Notes: generated by a model from the letters alone, not told the origin. 64,000 nt of DNA from Symbiodinium natans (GCA_905221605.1 CAJNDS010001857.1:1-64000), one strand, 5' to 3'. Positions 55,001 to 63,826 are shown, counted from the stretch's first letter. Made by a program: numbers and translations.

Positions 55001-58000
55001 GGAGGTCATTGCTCCCACCTTCTCCTTCTTTTTGGTCAGTCTCCTCGCCAGAAATCTGTACTGCTCCTTCCGGCGCCGTCTCCTGTCCAGCCACTTCTTG
55101 CCCAGGAAGAACTTGAGCGCTTTCAGAGACATTCACCTGTCCAGCAACACCTTGCCCAGGTAAAACCTCATCCGTGGAGCCCACCGCCAGCGAACCAACC
55201 ATAACTGAACCATCCCTTGCTCTTTTTTGAGACCGTTCAGCTCGACGAGAAGGTTGTGGTAGCGAAAAAACTTGTGAAGTCACTTCTTGGCGGGTCTCCC
55301 CCCGCGACGCTTTGTCGCGCCCTTCGCCAAGGTGAACCGATTTTTTCGGCCCGTCATTGGAGCCTGAAGAACCACTTTGCGGAACATTGCCACGATTCGC
55401 AGTTCTCTGTGAATCCCTTTCTTGCAAAAAGATTTCCTTCAGGCGTTGTACGGCATTGGTCTCCTCTTCGCTTGAATCGCTTGAGGAAGCGGCATACGAG
55501 ACCAAAGCCTCCGCCTGTTCATCATCATCCACCACATCTGCCCACGCTCTGCTGAACCGATACGACAACCCACCACGAGGCTTCAGTTCCAGTGGCTTCG
55601 GCTTTTCCACTACTTCCGCCGGTTGCACTCGTCGTTGTGAACGAGAGCGTGGCACCTGTCGCACCTGTTTTTTGTCCAGCAAGGGCCTTCCCCTTCTCAC
55701 AGGGTTTGATCTTGACCGATACTTTTTTGTTGGTGGATTCACCGGCGGCATTCCAACTCCCACCAACCGCAGCTTCTGTACACACAACGGAGACCTCTGC
55801 GCAAGCGTCCAACCATCACGGTACCTGACCTTATCAAAAAGCTCCCGATAGGAACCTCTCGGCATAGTTTTTGCACCGGAGTCTTCAGCTTCACGCACCT
55901 GAGTGAGGGTTCGCACCGCCGCTCTTCCAGTCCCTTTGTTCCCAGAAGATTGTTGTACCCGTACAGATGCATCAGAAGGAACTGCCTTTTCCGGTCCTCC
56001 CGGTCGATATCGGACCTCACCCACCAATTGCAGAATTTTGCATGCGGTCACTTTGTTGATCCCTTTGTCAACCAAATCTTCCACAAAGATGAACTCTTGC
56101 AAATCCGACACATTGGTCACACCAAGCGTAATCATCACCTCACTTACATGAGGGGTATACACCCACAGGTGTGCGTTGCGAGCCATCCAATTTTCAATTG
56201 GCTCCTCCGGATTTTGAAGCTGAGTACCAGTGGATGCAGCCACTGAATTCTTTTGTTCATCAGCTTCTGCTTCATCCAGAGTACCTTTTTCACCATCTTT
56301 TTGTGACACATTGGTCATTTGCAGTGCTTTCGGTGCCGAGGATGAGGAAGATTCAGCTCCCCCACTTGCAGGCGGCTGAAACGTGCTTCTATCCGTAATC
56401 TCCCATCCTCTCTCTTTTTCAAACCGGACCTGATTGGCCACCTGTACCAAGTGTTTCAGGAGCGACAGCCGCTCCTCTGACATCTCGTCATGGGAGTACT
56501 TGCAGAAATTTAACCCTTTCCGGCAACGTCCTCGGAGGTAATAATCGAAACAGCAATTGTGGAACCCTGCGTCCCTTAGTGACTTCCTGGAAGCATTGTC
56601 CCAAGATTTGCCGGGCTCCCAAGTCCCTTCCAATGCTATGTCATCGTTGTGAAGGTACCTGCATGCAGTCCCATATTTACAACCACCTTGATTGTAATAC
56701 AGACACAGCCGACCTTTTGGCTCACCTGACGTAGGCTCACCCTTTGATGCACCTTTGCCAAAATTGTACTTGGCCCGGAAGGCTAAATCCTCCCGCTCCT
56801 GCTGTGCCTCATCCACTGTACCTTCCTCTGTGGGAGGGTCACCGATGTTCCCTTCCTCATCATCAGCTTCTTGGCTATTCTTTGGATCAGTTGACCCTCC
56901 TCCTGGCCAACCTTCACCATAACGACGATGCTCATAGGAACACTCATCACCATTGCGACACCTTCCCCGATTGAAGAACTTGCACAGCTTGCTGTAACCA
57001 GGTGACAACACAGTCTTTGGTGTCATGTAAGCCTTTTTGTACTGGTCAGGGTCCATGTAGGCTTCCATTGGCTTGTTCTCCCTTTTGCTCATGGATTGCA
57101 CTGCACCATCAAGCTCCTGCAAAAATAGCTTGGTGTCCAACCAAAGCGCGTTCCAAAACTCATCTTCCCCTTGATTCAGCACCGTTGCCACCGCTTCACC
57201 CACAACTGGTCGAGAAAATCTCCTTTTTTTGCATGCCAGTTCGAAAAGCGCGTTGTGGTACTGTTTTCGGGAAAAAGTGGTTAACTCCCCCAAGCCTGTG
57301 CTTTCTGTACCATCAGGCTTCCAACCACCATTTTGCAAGATGCCATACGCGCGCCGAGCTTCCGCATTGAGGAATGCCTGATCTGCAACACACTCCTGTA
57401 AATCTTCCATCGGGCGACCCAACAGCATCCCTGTAATTTTGCCAACATAGGCTTCCTCTTCGTTTCCATTCTCCAGAAGAGCTTTGTAGATCTTTTCTCC
57501 ATAAAGTTGTCTTTCTTCTCGTTCTTCAGAGGATAACTCCTGTATCACAAGCTCCTCATCGGAATGCTCTTCCTCCTGTTTCCAGTCCCATTGACCGTTT
57601 GAATCTCGGTACCACTGACCAACATACCATGGATTCGTCCACCACGTACTCCAGCCGCTGGGTTTCCACTTCCGCAGCGTTGAGGAAGAGTCCTCCACGT
57701 CCTCTTCCAAAACCAGAAAGGTGTCCAAGATTATGGTACCATCATCTTCCACTAGTTTCACTGTTCCATTGACAGTATCACCAAATCTGAAATGGCACGT
57801 ATTGTTCCCTTCTGTAGGAATCAATACATTCAAATCACCATGGTCCAAAAAGGCTCCATACCCATTGATGCAGCGCACTAGACCCATGATCTCATCTCCC
57901 TCTTGATAGCAATGTGTCCCAGGTGATTCCAAGGCTCCCGCTCGGGGCACTTTCTTTGCTTGCTCTTCAGAAACCACCTCTGTATCATCGGCTCCTGGCG

Positions 58001-59369
58001 CATCCTTTGTTTTCACCTTTGAGTCACACTGCTCGTCCTGCTCCACGAGTCCCACAAGCTCATCTTTTTTGTGCTCCTGGACTTCAGGACCTCTCTTTTT
58101 CTCCGCCAAAGGCTTTGCCTCATCTGCTGTAATTCGCTCGGTGTCGACTTCCGGCGAACTTCCAGACGGCAACACTTCTCCCTTCATGGGAGTGGACCCA
58201 TCATTGGAGTCCTTTGTCACACCTTCTGCAGCAGGCAAATCTTCCTCCACTGCAGGGCAATTGAGTCGATCATCCACGGCAGGCATGCTTTCTTCCACCG
58301 CAGGATCCTTTGGTTCCATGGCTTCCAAAGGAGAATTTCCACCATCATTGACCACAGCTGCCTCATTGGCTCCGGTGTAGCCCTTGTCATTTCGTTCCTC
58401 GCTGCTAACTTCAGGTTGCACCAGTGCGTCCACCTGTGAACCTCCATCATCAGCTGCTGCGGAGACCTGCGCCCCATTGTTGCAGTCGCCCGTGGAACGT
58501 AACGCCATATGCACCTCAACCCGTGCTTCCTTCGCACTCCAGGTAATATCTGGCGCATCGACCCGCGCATCATTGGCGCTCCAGGCCTTTTTCAGATCTT
58601 CTGTGTCTCCAGCTATTCCAGAAGCTTCTTTTTCCCTTTGAATGGCAGGAACCTTGGCACCAAACGAAGAGACCTCCTCAGTCGCAACACACGACCTTTT
58701 CCCTCCGTCTTCCAAATCTCCAGGACCACATTCCCGAACGACAGGTACCACATCCACCACTCGATCTTCTGCAGCCGACACAGTTCCGATCTCCACATTG
58801 GGAATCTTTTCTTCTGGACCTACCGATTCCACCGCTGCCACACCCTCAGAAAGTGCTCCCATTCCTTCCCGATCCAGATGTTGAGCTCCAGCGATGTCTG
58901 TTCGGTTTCCAGGAATCTCCTCCTCATCAGGAGAACCCGAGGTCGGGGCGTCACCACCAGCCCTAGGACCGCTATCCCTGATAGTAGAGGAAAAATCTTT
59001 TTCACCTAAACTATTTACACTACCCTGGAATGCCCTCGTAGACTCAGTCTTCGGAGTAGAGGATGAAGAATCCAGTGCCGCCTCCATTTCCAGCTCATTG
59101 CCCGAAGGAGACCCAACCACCTCGTCACTCTTCATCTTTTCACCTACCACCGGCAATGTCCACTTGCTTTCCTGCGTATCCAGGCAGTAATAATATTGTC
59201 TCCCATCTTCATGGAGGTGCCATTCCCACGTTGTCCCATCGCACGCTTTGATCAGATGCTCGTCTTTCTGAAAACCATCCCTTTCAGAGACCTGTCGCAT
59301 CTCGTCCTCTTCTTCGGACAACTGTCGCAACCTCTCAGCCTCCATCTGTAGGATCTCCTCCTCCCCCAT
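52065..59369 (-). CDS. ORF2: giant Gag-like RNA-binding protein (WW, S1, MLLE, SAM-like, six CCCH fingers)
   Basis: The uninterrupted frame runs from about 59600. I chose the ATG at 59369 (context GCCATGG), giving about 2434 aa. Residues are counted from 59432 (GTG), with that Met as 22. Order: WW domain 66-94 (W69, GRQYYY, W91, P94); acidic region; S1/OB-like 508-575 (GDEIMGLVRCINGYGAFLDH); Trp-rich 589-617; PABP C-terminal MLLE domain 643-699 with signature KITGMLLG; CCCH fingers at C817-H835, C910-H928 and C961-H981; SAM-like 1078-1140; basic Arg/Ser region 1210-1275; CCCH fingers at C2044-H2064, C2076-H2095 and C2102-H2121; helical region 2172-2262; Lys-rich tail 2268-2375 with nuclear-localisation-like stretches. 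All are RNA- or protein-binding modules of mRNA metabolism. It likely packages element RNA, perhaps recruiting PAM2-bearing translation factors (inference). No enzyme motif seen. Alternatively it may be a captured host mRNA-binding gene. Confidence 0.85.
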   Translation of the reverse strand: MGEEEILQMEAERLRQLSEEEDEMRQVSERDGFQKDEHLIKACDGTTWEWHLHEDGRQYYYCLDTQESKWTLPVVGEKMKSDEVVGSPSGNELEMEAALDSSSSTPKTESTRAFQGSVNSLGEKDFSSTIRDSGPRAGGDAPTSGSPDEEEIPGNRTDIAGAQHLDREGMGALSEGVAAVESVGPEEKIPNVEIGTVSAAEDRVVDVVPVVRECGPGDLEDGGKRSCVATEEVSSFGAKVPAIQREKEASGIAGDTEDLKKAWSANDARVDAPDITWSAKEARVEVHMALRSTGDCNNGAQVSAAADDGGSQVDALVQPEVSSEERNDKGYTGANEAAVVNDGGNSPLEAMEPKDPAVEESMPAVDDRLNCPAVEEDLPAAEGVTKDSNDGSTPMKGEVLPSGSSPEVDTERITADEAKPLAEKKRGPEVQEHKKDELVGLVEQDEQCDSKVKTKDAPGADDTEVVSEEQAKKVPRAGALESPGTHCYQEGDEIMGLVRCINGYGAFLDHGDLNVLIPTEGNNTCHFRFGDTVNGTVKLVEDDGTIILDTFLVLEEDVEDSSSTLRKWKPSGWSTWWTNPWYVGQWYRDSNGQWDWKQEEEHSDEELVIQELSSEEREERQLYGEKIYKALLENGNEEEAYVGKITGMLLGRPMEDLQECVADQAFLNAEARRAYGILQNGGWKPDGTESTGLGELTTFSRKQYHNALFELACKKRRFSRPVVGEAVATVLNQGEDEFWNALWLDTKLFLQELDGAVQSMSKRENKPMEAYMDPDQYKKAYMTPKTVLSPGYSKLCKFFNRGRCRNGDECSYEHRRYGEGWPGGGSTDPKNSQEADDEEGNIGDPPTEEGTVDEAQQEREDLAFRAKYNFGKGASKGEPTSGEPKGRLCLYYNQGGCKYGTACRYLHNDDIALEGTWEPGKSWDNASRKSLRDAGFHNCCFDYYLRGRCRKGLNFCKYSHDEMSEERLSLLKHLVQVANQVRFEKERGWEITDRSTFQPPASGGAESSSSSAPKALQMTNVSQKDGEKGTLDEAEADEQKNSVAASTGTQLQNPEEPIENWMARNAHLWVYTPHVSEVMITLGVTNVSDLQEFIFVEDLVDKGINKVTACKILQLVGEVRYRPGGPEKAVPSDASVRVQQSSGNKGTGRAAVRTLTQVREAEDSGAKTMPRGSYRELFDKVRYRDGWTLAQRSPLCVQKLRLVGVGMPPVNPPTKKYRSRSNPVRRGRPLLDKKQVRQVPRSRSQRRVQPAEVVEKPKPLELKPRGGLSYRFSRAWADVVDDDEQAEALVSYAASSSDSSEEETNAVQRLKEIFLQERDSQRTANRGNVPQSGSSGSNDGPKKSVHLGEGRDKASRGETRQEVTSQVFSLPQPSRRAERSQKRARDGSVMVGSLAVGSTDEVLPGQGVAGQVNVSESAQVLPGQEVAGQETAPEGAVQISGEETDQKEGEGGSNDLRGDDAKMLDGGPVRSDLQQLLVKGLLTRIYWKVAVGKLPVGQRDCQKGSNKMDRNLVISMSSEGASEQDENLALEDDADQSMGDGAMGVLVYDPRTLIQSPTTDWVMRRGLTDRSVWPAMAYMAQRICAEMVQVDEMNAQLGTGALLFQRRDQGHYTDLHHSFHENPCLPAVGNYPLSVMGALLSPGLEGEFKNTDKFGTAMEAIAYDWSRSPGMEVHIELMARVAKMVHPFLNLGAQGSVMISEFLWQRGRARLMEFLQAATCADQLEALWRRMDDDADEEVDPSTAVLEVFGPEGAVLDQGNNESLIPIEDAGGEISGDTGGDGKAPEVSPEEETSSGSSRLADTRIFLWSVYSRVASNFSMQDRTTGKIFDSTKGYPGEGPNNDDNPSSKGNLPWISEDYLDEVVSKKMERSSDLDGFVPGSEGPLEKVEVENVTASKILMALWKKGHRVGYRRLCRLNASGCKVGAMKRPMKRLKKIGTRKAFMKMFNVFGSSQHGSGVGGKPIMKVVGPRPGFPAVLQAPNTDSTSGEGSSPQVHGNVHVEHNRPMDRYEAERLEKRKKGFCYWFGRGKDRCKFGDDCKFIHSEDDVVLHSYWCKYYVAGRECFAGKDCEFSHDATGVRCVQFARSGKCRFGDRCVFEHGVPLEKQRPRSPRTPPRDGPRKKSGANGGEKEISPEQFDDDEEDFMVYDEETKMTELLMEAISFLSGGKPDLARAEADPLFKLLKFTGDADQMDQVWVSWTTEMLSVLELLEVVKSYEVSLAEVEEWVNDLRIWYERANLGEEKDPKRGKKRSLERESSKDIPAEKGVVETSETEVAVEEEKKKVKKKRKAAAIEDPYTLMVPKPKKMPTIIEKGGSTSNVVASAVEKSSKTRAKSNVGGKTKKREKSQSPKKEEVVMVQDPEEKDRPSDADAPGSATANEELGQSCQAIEDAKREGLVSSIQRGVQDPVLTVSDLEYILLQLHLKIANNRKKK

Positions 59370-59883
59370 GGCGTATCCAGCAGCAGGTGCAGCTTCAAAG
59401 CTGTCCGCACCCTGTCTGACCGCTTCCACCACCTTTCGAAGATGGATCTTTTGATCTTGTTCAGAGGCCTCCGGGCCGCTTGCAGCACTTCTCCAATCAG
59501 ATCGGTCTGAGACTCTTGGTCTACCATTCGACCCGAAGTCGAAGACGACGGCTGATACCCGTGTTTGTGCAACACTCGTAAAACAGTCACCTCCATTTCA
59601 CGATCTATACCACCAGTCGCGTCCCAGTTCCTTTTCTCACCAGGCTTTGGCGATACAGAAACAGCACGTCCTTCAGCTTCAGCATTGCTAACCATATCCC
59701 TATTGGGATTCATACCCACATTGGGGCTTTCTGCAACCAAGGCCTCTTCCAGATGTTCTTCAGCGCCGGGAATCACCTCTTCCAACACCGATCTTTCACC
59801 CAGAGACTCAGCTGCACCATTTCCAGCTCCACCATCTTGTCCACCATCCGAGGCAAGTTGGAGCCATCGCTTCGGAGAAGGCA
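59252..59883 (-). CDS. ORF1: ~210-aa protein overlapping ORF2 in another frame
   Basis: First ATG after the primer site is at 59883 (MPSPKRWLQLASDGGQDGG); the frame is closed upstream by TAA. The N-terminal 130 residues are acidic and low-complexity. Then MEVTVLRVLHKHGYQPSSST, QESQTDLIGEVLQAARRPLN and KIKRSIFERWWKRSD look like a folded basic helix. After about 59430 the frame becomes Arg-rich (WGRRRSYRWRLRG) and probably is not the real continuation. ORF2 is in the -1 frame and open through this overlap (59600-59252), so a -1 shift between about 59430 and 59370 would fuse a plausible N-terminus to AGYAMGEEEILQMEAERL. I saw no canonical slippery heptamer; a G/A-rich run at 59354-59367 is a candidate slip or indel site. 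Function unknown; likely part of a Gag-like polyprotein. Confidence 0.65.
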
Positions 59884-59939
59884 TTGCTTCTTGATCCCAA
59901 AAACCTTGAAAGAACACTTAACCGCAGGGAACCTAATTT

Positions 59940-59951
59940 GGGCTCATAACC
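59940..59951 (-). other. Primer-binding site, half-tRNA(Met)-like
   Basis: Directly after the 5' LTR the sense strand reads GGTTATGAGCCC. Drosophila copia has GGTTATGGGCCC at the same place and is primed by the anticodon-stem half of initiator tRNA(Met) (known). The complement here includes CTCATAACC, which contains a CAT anticodon. There is no TGG for a tRNA 3' end, so half-tRNA priming is the better reading. Confidence 0.65.
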
Positions 59952-60230
59952 TACGGGGGGACAACCAAGGAAGGAAATCAACTCCCCTAATCGCCCTGAA
60001 CTTATATTTCCCAGATCGAACCAAGAAACAACCAAGAACACGGATAAGAGCAACAAGGAAGGGGCACCCTTACACAAGTAGAGGGGCACTAACCCAACCC
60101 TCACTCCCAAACACGGACTTTTTTCTTTGGACGGGCTGGCCATCCTTGAGCCAAACATAGTTTACGGGTTCATTAACCCTTTCAACTTCCAACACTAACT
60201 CCTTTCTACAATACCAATTGCAGCTCCGCA
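59952..60230 (-). repeat. 5' LTR (279 bp)
   Basis: Sense strand begins TGCGGAGCTGCAATTGG. The spliced-leader-like text lies about 63 bases in, leaving about 190 bases of R/U5. One mismatch to the 3' LTR. Confidence 0.93.
60145..60167 (-). promoter_or_regulatory. Spliced-leader-like sequence in the 5' LTR
   Basis: Same text as 51609-51631 (CCGTA ... TTTGGCTCAAG). Its position fits the start of R, as expected if mature transcripts begin with a leader-like sequence. Confidence 0.65.
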
Positions 60231-60235
60231 TAGGG
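60231..60235. other. Target-site duplication, right copy (TAGGG)
   Basis: Partner of 51411-51415; the interrupted telomere-like DNA continues here as TAGGGTTTAGGGTTCAGGG. Confidence 0.85.
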
Positions 60236-62740
60236 TTTAGGGTTCAGGGGCCAGAGGCATGCATGTCACGACCCTAAAGTGCACAGCCAGAGTATGCAAG
60301 GGCTCGCAATTTAGGGCTGAGGGATACAGATGCTGCGCGCCATGGACACCTCGGAGAGAGACAGTCCTAAAAGTGTTTAGGGTTTACGGTTTAGGGTTTA
60401 GGGTTTAGGGTTTAGGGTTTAGTGTTTAGTGTTTAGGGTTTGCGGTTGAAGGTTTAAGGGTTTAGGGCTCAAGAAGCCTAAGCCCTCTACTGAAATTTCC
60501 TCCATCCATGAGCCCACATACCTGACACCGTACACGTTCACAACACCTAAAGTTTCAGGATGCGCGAAAAGCATTTTGGGTATCTTCACAGGTTGTTCGG
60601 ATGTCGGGTTTTCATGTTTAAGGTTTAGGTTTAGGCTTAGGGTTTAGGGTTCAGCTTCGGTAGAGTTGCAGGCCTGCAAAAATCGTAAGGCTAAGGCACG
60701 TTGACAAACCCTAAACCCTAAACCCATCCTAAACCCTCAACCCTCAACCGCGGCTCGCAGCGGATGCCGAAAGTCAAGGATGCTTGCATGCAGCCAAATT
60801 AAACCCTACACCCAACACGAGTCGCCGACTGCAGGGGTTCCGAACGGATTTGTAGCAGCCTGCTGCAGATTGCAGGGGGTTGAAGAGTTTAGGGTTTAGG
60901 GTTTAGGAACTCGTCGGCTGTCTGACATGAACATTCACGGGAAAGTGTTGTTGAGGGTCTGGCGCTGCTTGGAGGTTCATGGGCAGCTCTGATTGAGGTG
61001 ATATGCCACGCAATTTTGTAGAATCCAACTGCAACTACTCTGAGGGTCCTTGTTTGAGGTACCCCAAGATCAAACACCGCACCCAAGCCCAAAAACACCG
61101 CAAACTAAAGCACTCCAGAAGCGAAGATATGGAGGTTTGCCTGCGTGACCTCGAGACCACTGGCCATGGCCTGAGCTATAGAAGGCTTGGGTGTAGGGTT
61201 GAGGTTGATACTGCCTAGGAACGGGTTGCTTGCAGGCTGGGGGGCTCATTCCTTCTTTTTTTTCTTTGTTTACTTCATTTTGTCTTTCTGTTCTTCCCTT
61301 CCCTTCCCTTCCCTTCCCTTCCCTTCCCTTCCCTTCCCTTCCCTTCCCCTCCCCTCATTCATTCACTCATTCATTCATTCATTTCCTTATTTCGTTTTCT
61401 CGCTCTTCTCTCGCTGCCGCTCTCTCTGCCTCCCTCTCTTCCTTTTTAGGGGGGCGGGTAGGGCATCCAATGACAATCACCTGCATGGAGGTCCCACTTA
61501 GAAACCCCCCAGAAGCCCCCCCCACCCCTTTCCGGGCCTCCTTTACTCCTTAGATCCTGGTACCTAAACTCACAAAGCCCCGTGACCAGGCCCAAGCCCC
61601 CCCTCCCCCCGTCTGCCACCGCAGCAGAAATTCGAGACGACAACGCACTTCCACGTCATAGCAGACACCCGCACAAAAGCCCTGAACCGCACCCCTGACG
61701 CCTCAAAACTGGCAAAACCCTCACTCAAATCCACAAGCCCCGAGCCCCAAACTCTAAACCCCAAACTCCAGAACCCCAAACTCCAGAGAGAGGTTCGCAA
61801 GGCGCTGGGGTCGCACTATCCGGGCTGCTGGCATTGGAGGCCGGGCTTGTAAACGCCCTCACCTCGACTTGCTAAGGGCTTTCCGGAGTTTAGGGTTTAG
61901 GGTTTAGGGTTTATAGGGTGTGGGAATTCAAACCCTAAACCCCTCGACCCTACAGCTGCAAGGGCTATACCCAGATAACGTGGAGGGTATAATTGCTAGT
62001 AAGCAATTGCTACCAAGCTACAGCGTGAAACAGATCCGCAGAAAAGTTTGGGTCGGACTTGAAGCTGAGGACGCTTCCCCTTTATGAGTTCGTAGCTGCC
62101 CGAAACCTGAAGTCCCAGACGCAGCAGATCTCAGCAAACCCATGTAACCTCTAAAACACCAAACTACGTGTGAACTTTACATGCTGCGTCAAGTCATTCC
62201 TACAACTCTGGCAACTGCACCTGAATACTAGATTGTTTGCAATGCCCGCTAAAAACCTCTAAACCCCCAAAACAATCCAACAGCCTCAAAACCCGGAATC
62301 CTACATCCCTAAAACCCGTTAGAACCCCAAAACGCTAAGCCCCTAAAACCCTGCACCCCTAAGCCCTAAACCCTAAACCCTAAAACCTTAAACCCAAAAC
62401 CCAAAACCCAAAACCCTAAACCCTAAACCCCAACCCCTAAACCCATCTAAACCCCAAACCCCATGCACCCTGAACCCTTGGAGCCTGCGAGATGTCTGCC
62501 TCCGCAGCTGGCGCTGCGTAGAGGTAGCCGCTGGTCGAAGCCTGACTCTACAGGATTCAAAAATTGGTTTCGGGGTTTATAATTATAGGGTTTAGGGTTT
62601 AGGGTTTAGGGTTTAGGGTTTAGGGTTTGGGGGGGGGGGGGGGGGGTTCTGGTGGCTTGTGGGTATTCCAGCGCTTGCTTTTGCCACATCCTCTGCTCCT
62701 GCAGTTGTGTGGCAGCTTTGCCCCTTCATGTACTGTACAT
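60236..62740. other. Spacer with telomere-like runs and microsatellites
   Basis: TTTAGGG runs at 60376-60445, 60885-60907 and 61890-61912. The (TTCCC)n tract at 61296-61348 is followed by (ATTC)n to 61382. CCCTAAA-like units lie at 62350-62470, and a TTTAGGG array at 62592-62630 ends in a G run. A degraded DTPEAP-type repeat sits at 62483-62535. No supported gene. Confidence 0.55.
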
Positions 62741-62862
62741 ACAAGGAGGGGCCCCTACCATACTAACTGTAGTTAAGGGATTTACAACCTAATTTAGGAT
62801 CCTTAAAACCCAATTTAGGGTTCTTATAACTCTGCTTATAACTAGGAGGGCCCCTCCTTGTA
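62741..62862. repeat. Short TIR element, ACAAGGAGGGGCCCCT ends
   Basis: ACAAGGAGGGGCCCCT at left, AGGAGGGCCCCTCCTTGT at right, forming an inverted repeat around ~90 bp. Confidence 0.85.
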
Positions 62863-62867
62863 TGGTG

Positions 62868-62978
62868 AGGTCCTAGGACCCAAGAGTAGCCTAGGAATAA
62901 AAAAGGGTGCCCTCTTTGGTTTAAAAGGGGGTTTATGAGGGAACCTAATCTTCCCCCCAAAAAGGGAAATGTGGGCCC
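62868..62978. repeat. Short dispersed element, family F
   Basis: GCCTAGGAATAAAAAAGGGT then GCCCTCTTTGG...GGGGGTTTATGAGGGAACCT. Matches 35945-36030 and 10038-10130. Confidence 0.75.
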
Positions 62979-63490
62979 CCAACGGGGACTGCACTGTCGA
63001 AGTAACCCATGTAACGCAGAAACACCTTCGTTTAGTATACGCATGCCCCATGAAGCCCCCTGGTCTACCAGGCGTACCCCAGAAGGGCCCTGAATGTCTC
63101 AGGTGTGGCCCAGAAAGTCCCTGAATTTAGCAGGCATAGCCTTTGTAAATCATGAGGTTCTTCAGGGGGGGGGGGGGGTAGGTAGCCAGGGAACCTTAGA
63201 GAAGCTTCGTGAGACTTAGGCAGTAGTGGGGAGTGTTCGAGAACCTTGGGTTACACACCCGCCTTGAAGCCCTCTCCCTCAAGAACCCCAAGAGTCAAGC
63301 TGCCGGTACATCTAGAAAACCACCCTAAGCGCTACCTGGAATAACCTGCACTCTCAACTTGGGACTATACCAACCAATTAAGGCGCATTTCCCTTTGTTA
63401 GGGTTTGTAGGTTACTCTAGTTTAAACTACACTTTAAAACCCTAAACCCGAAAACCTGAAAGGAAGATCCGAGGTTTCCTGTGAAGACAG
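62979..63490. other. Spacer without a supported gene
   Basis: Poly-G run at 63166-63178; nothing else recognised. Confidence 0.5.
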
Positions 63491-63567
63491 GAGTACACCC
63501 TAAACCCTAAACCCTAAACCCTAAACATAAATCCTAAACCCTACACCCTACACCCTCAACCCTAAAC

Positions 63568-63615
63568 CCAGGCCCCATGGGCTGCAAGCTCCTGGTGCAG
63601 CTTGAAGGCGGGATG
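63568..63615 (-). CDS. Candidate micro-exon with telomere-like donor
   Basis: Minus strand: acceptor GTCTGAGAG, open frame HPAFKLHQELAAHGAW, then the donor GTTTAGGG from the adjacent array (63491-63567). Only 48 nt, but both junctions and a helix-like peptide fit. Unknown gene. Confidence 0.35.
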
Positions 63616-63623
63616 CTCTCAGA

Positions 63624-63826
63624 CCCTAAACCCTAAACCCTAAACCCAAAACCCAAAACCCTAAACCCTAGATAGGATCTGATGGGTTTAGGGTTTGGAG
63701 GTTGAGAGTTTAGGGTTTAGGGTTTGGGGATCTAGGGTTCAGGGTGTACCCGAGAACCCCTTTTCTGCTGAAGGGTGGAGCTCAAACCCTAAACCCTAAA
63801 CCCTAAACCCTAAACCCTAAACCCTA
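63624..63826. repeat. Telomere-like arrays, both orientations
   Basis: CCCTAAA at 63624-63669, TTTAGGG-like at 63686-63750, CCCTAAA at 63784-63826. Confidence 0.93.

Larger units (their letters stand above)
51416..60230 (-). mobile_element. LTR retroelement (8815 bp), copia-like ends, no pol domain found
   Basis: Two 279-bp direct repeats (51416-51694, 59952-60230) differ at one base and flank an internal region. Sense strand is minus: 5' LTR at 60230-59952, primer-binding site, ORF1, ORF2, 3' untranslated region, purine tract, 3' LTR. TAGGG at 51411-51415 and 60231-60235 is the 5-bp target duplication. The coding region lacks recognisable protease, integrase, reverse transcriptase or RNase H motifs, so the element should need enzymes from another element. 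Near-identical LTRs and long open frames indicate a recent insertion. Confidence 0.9.
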
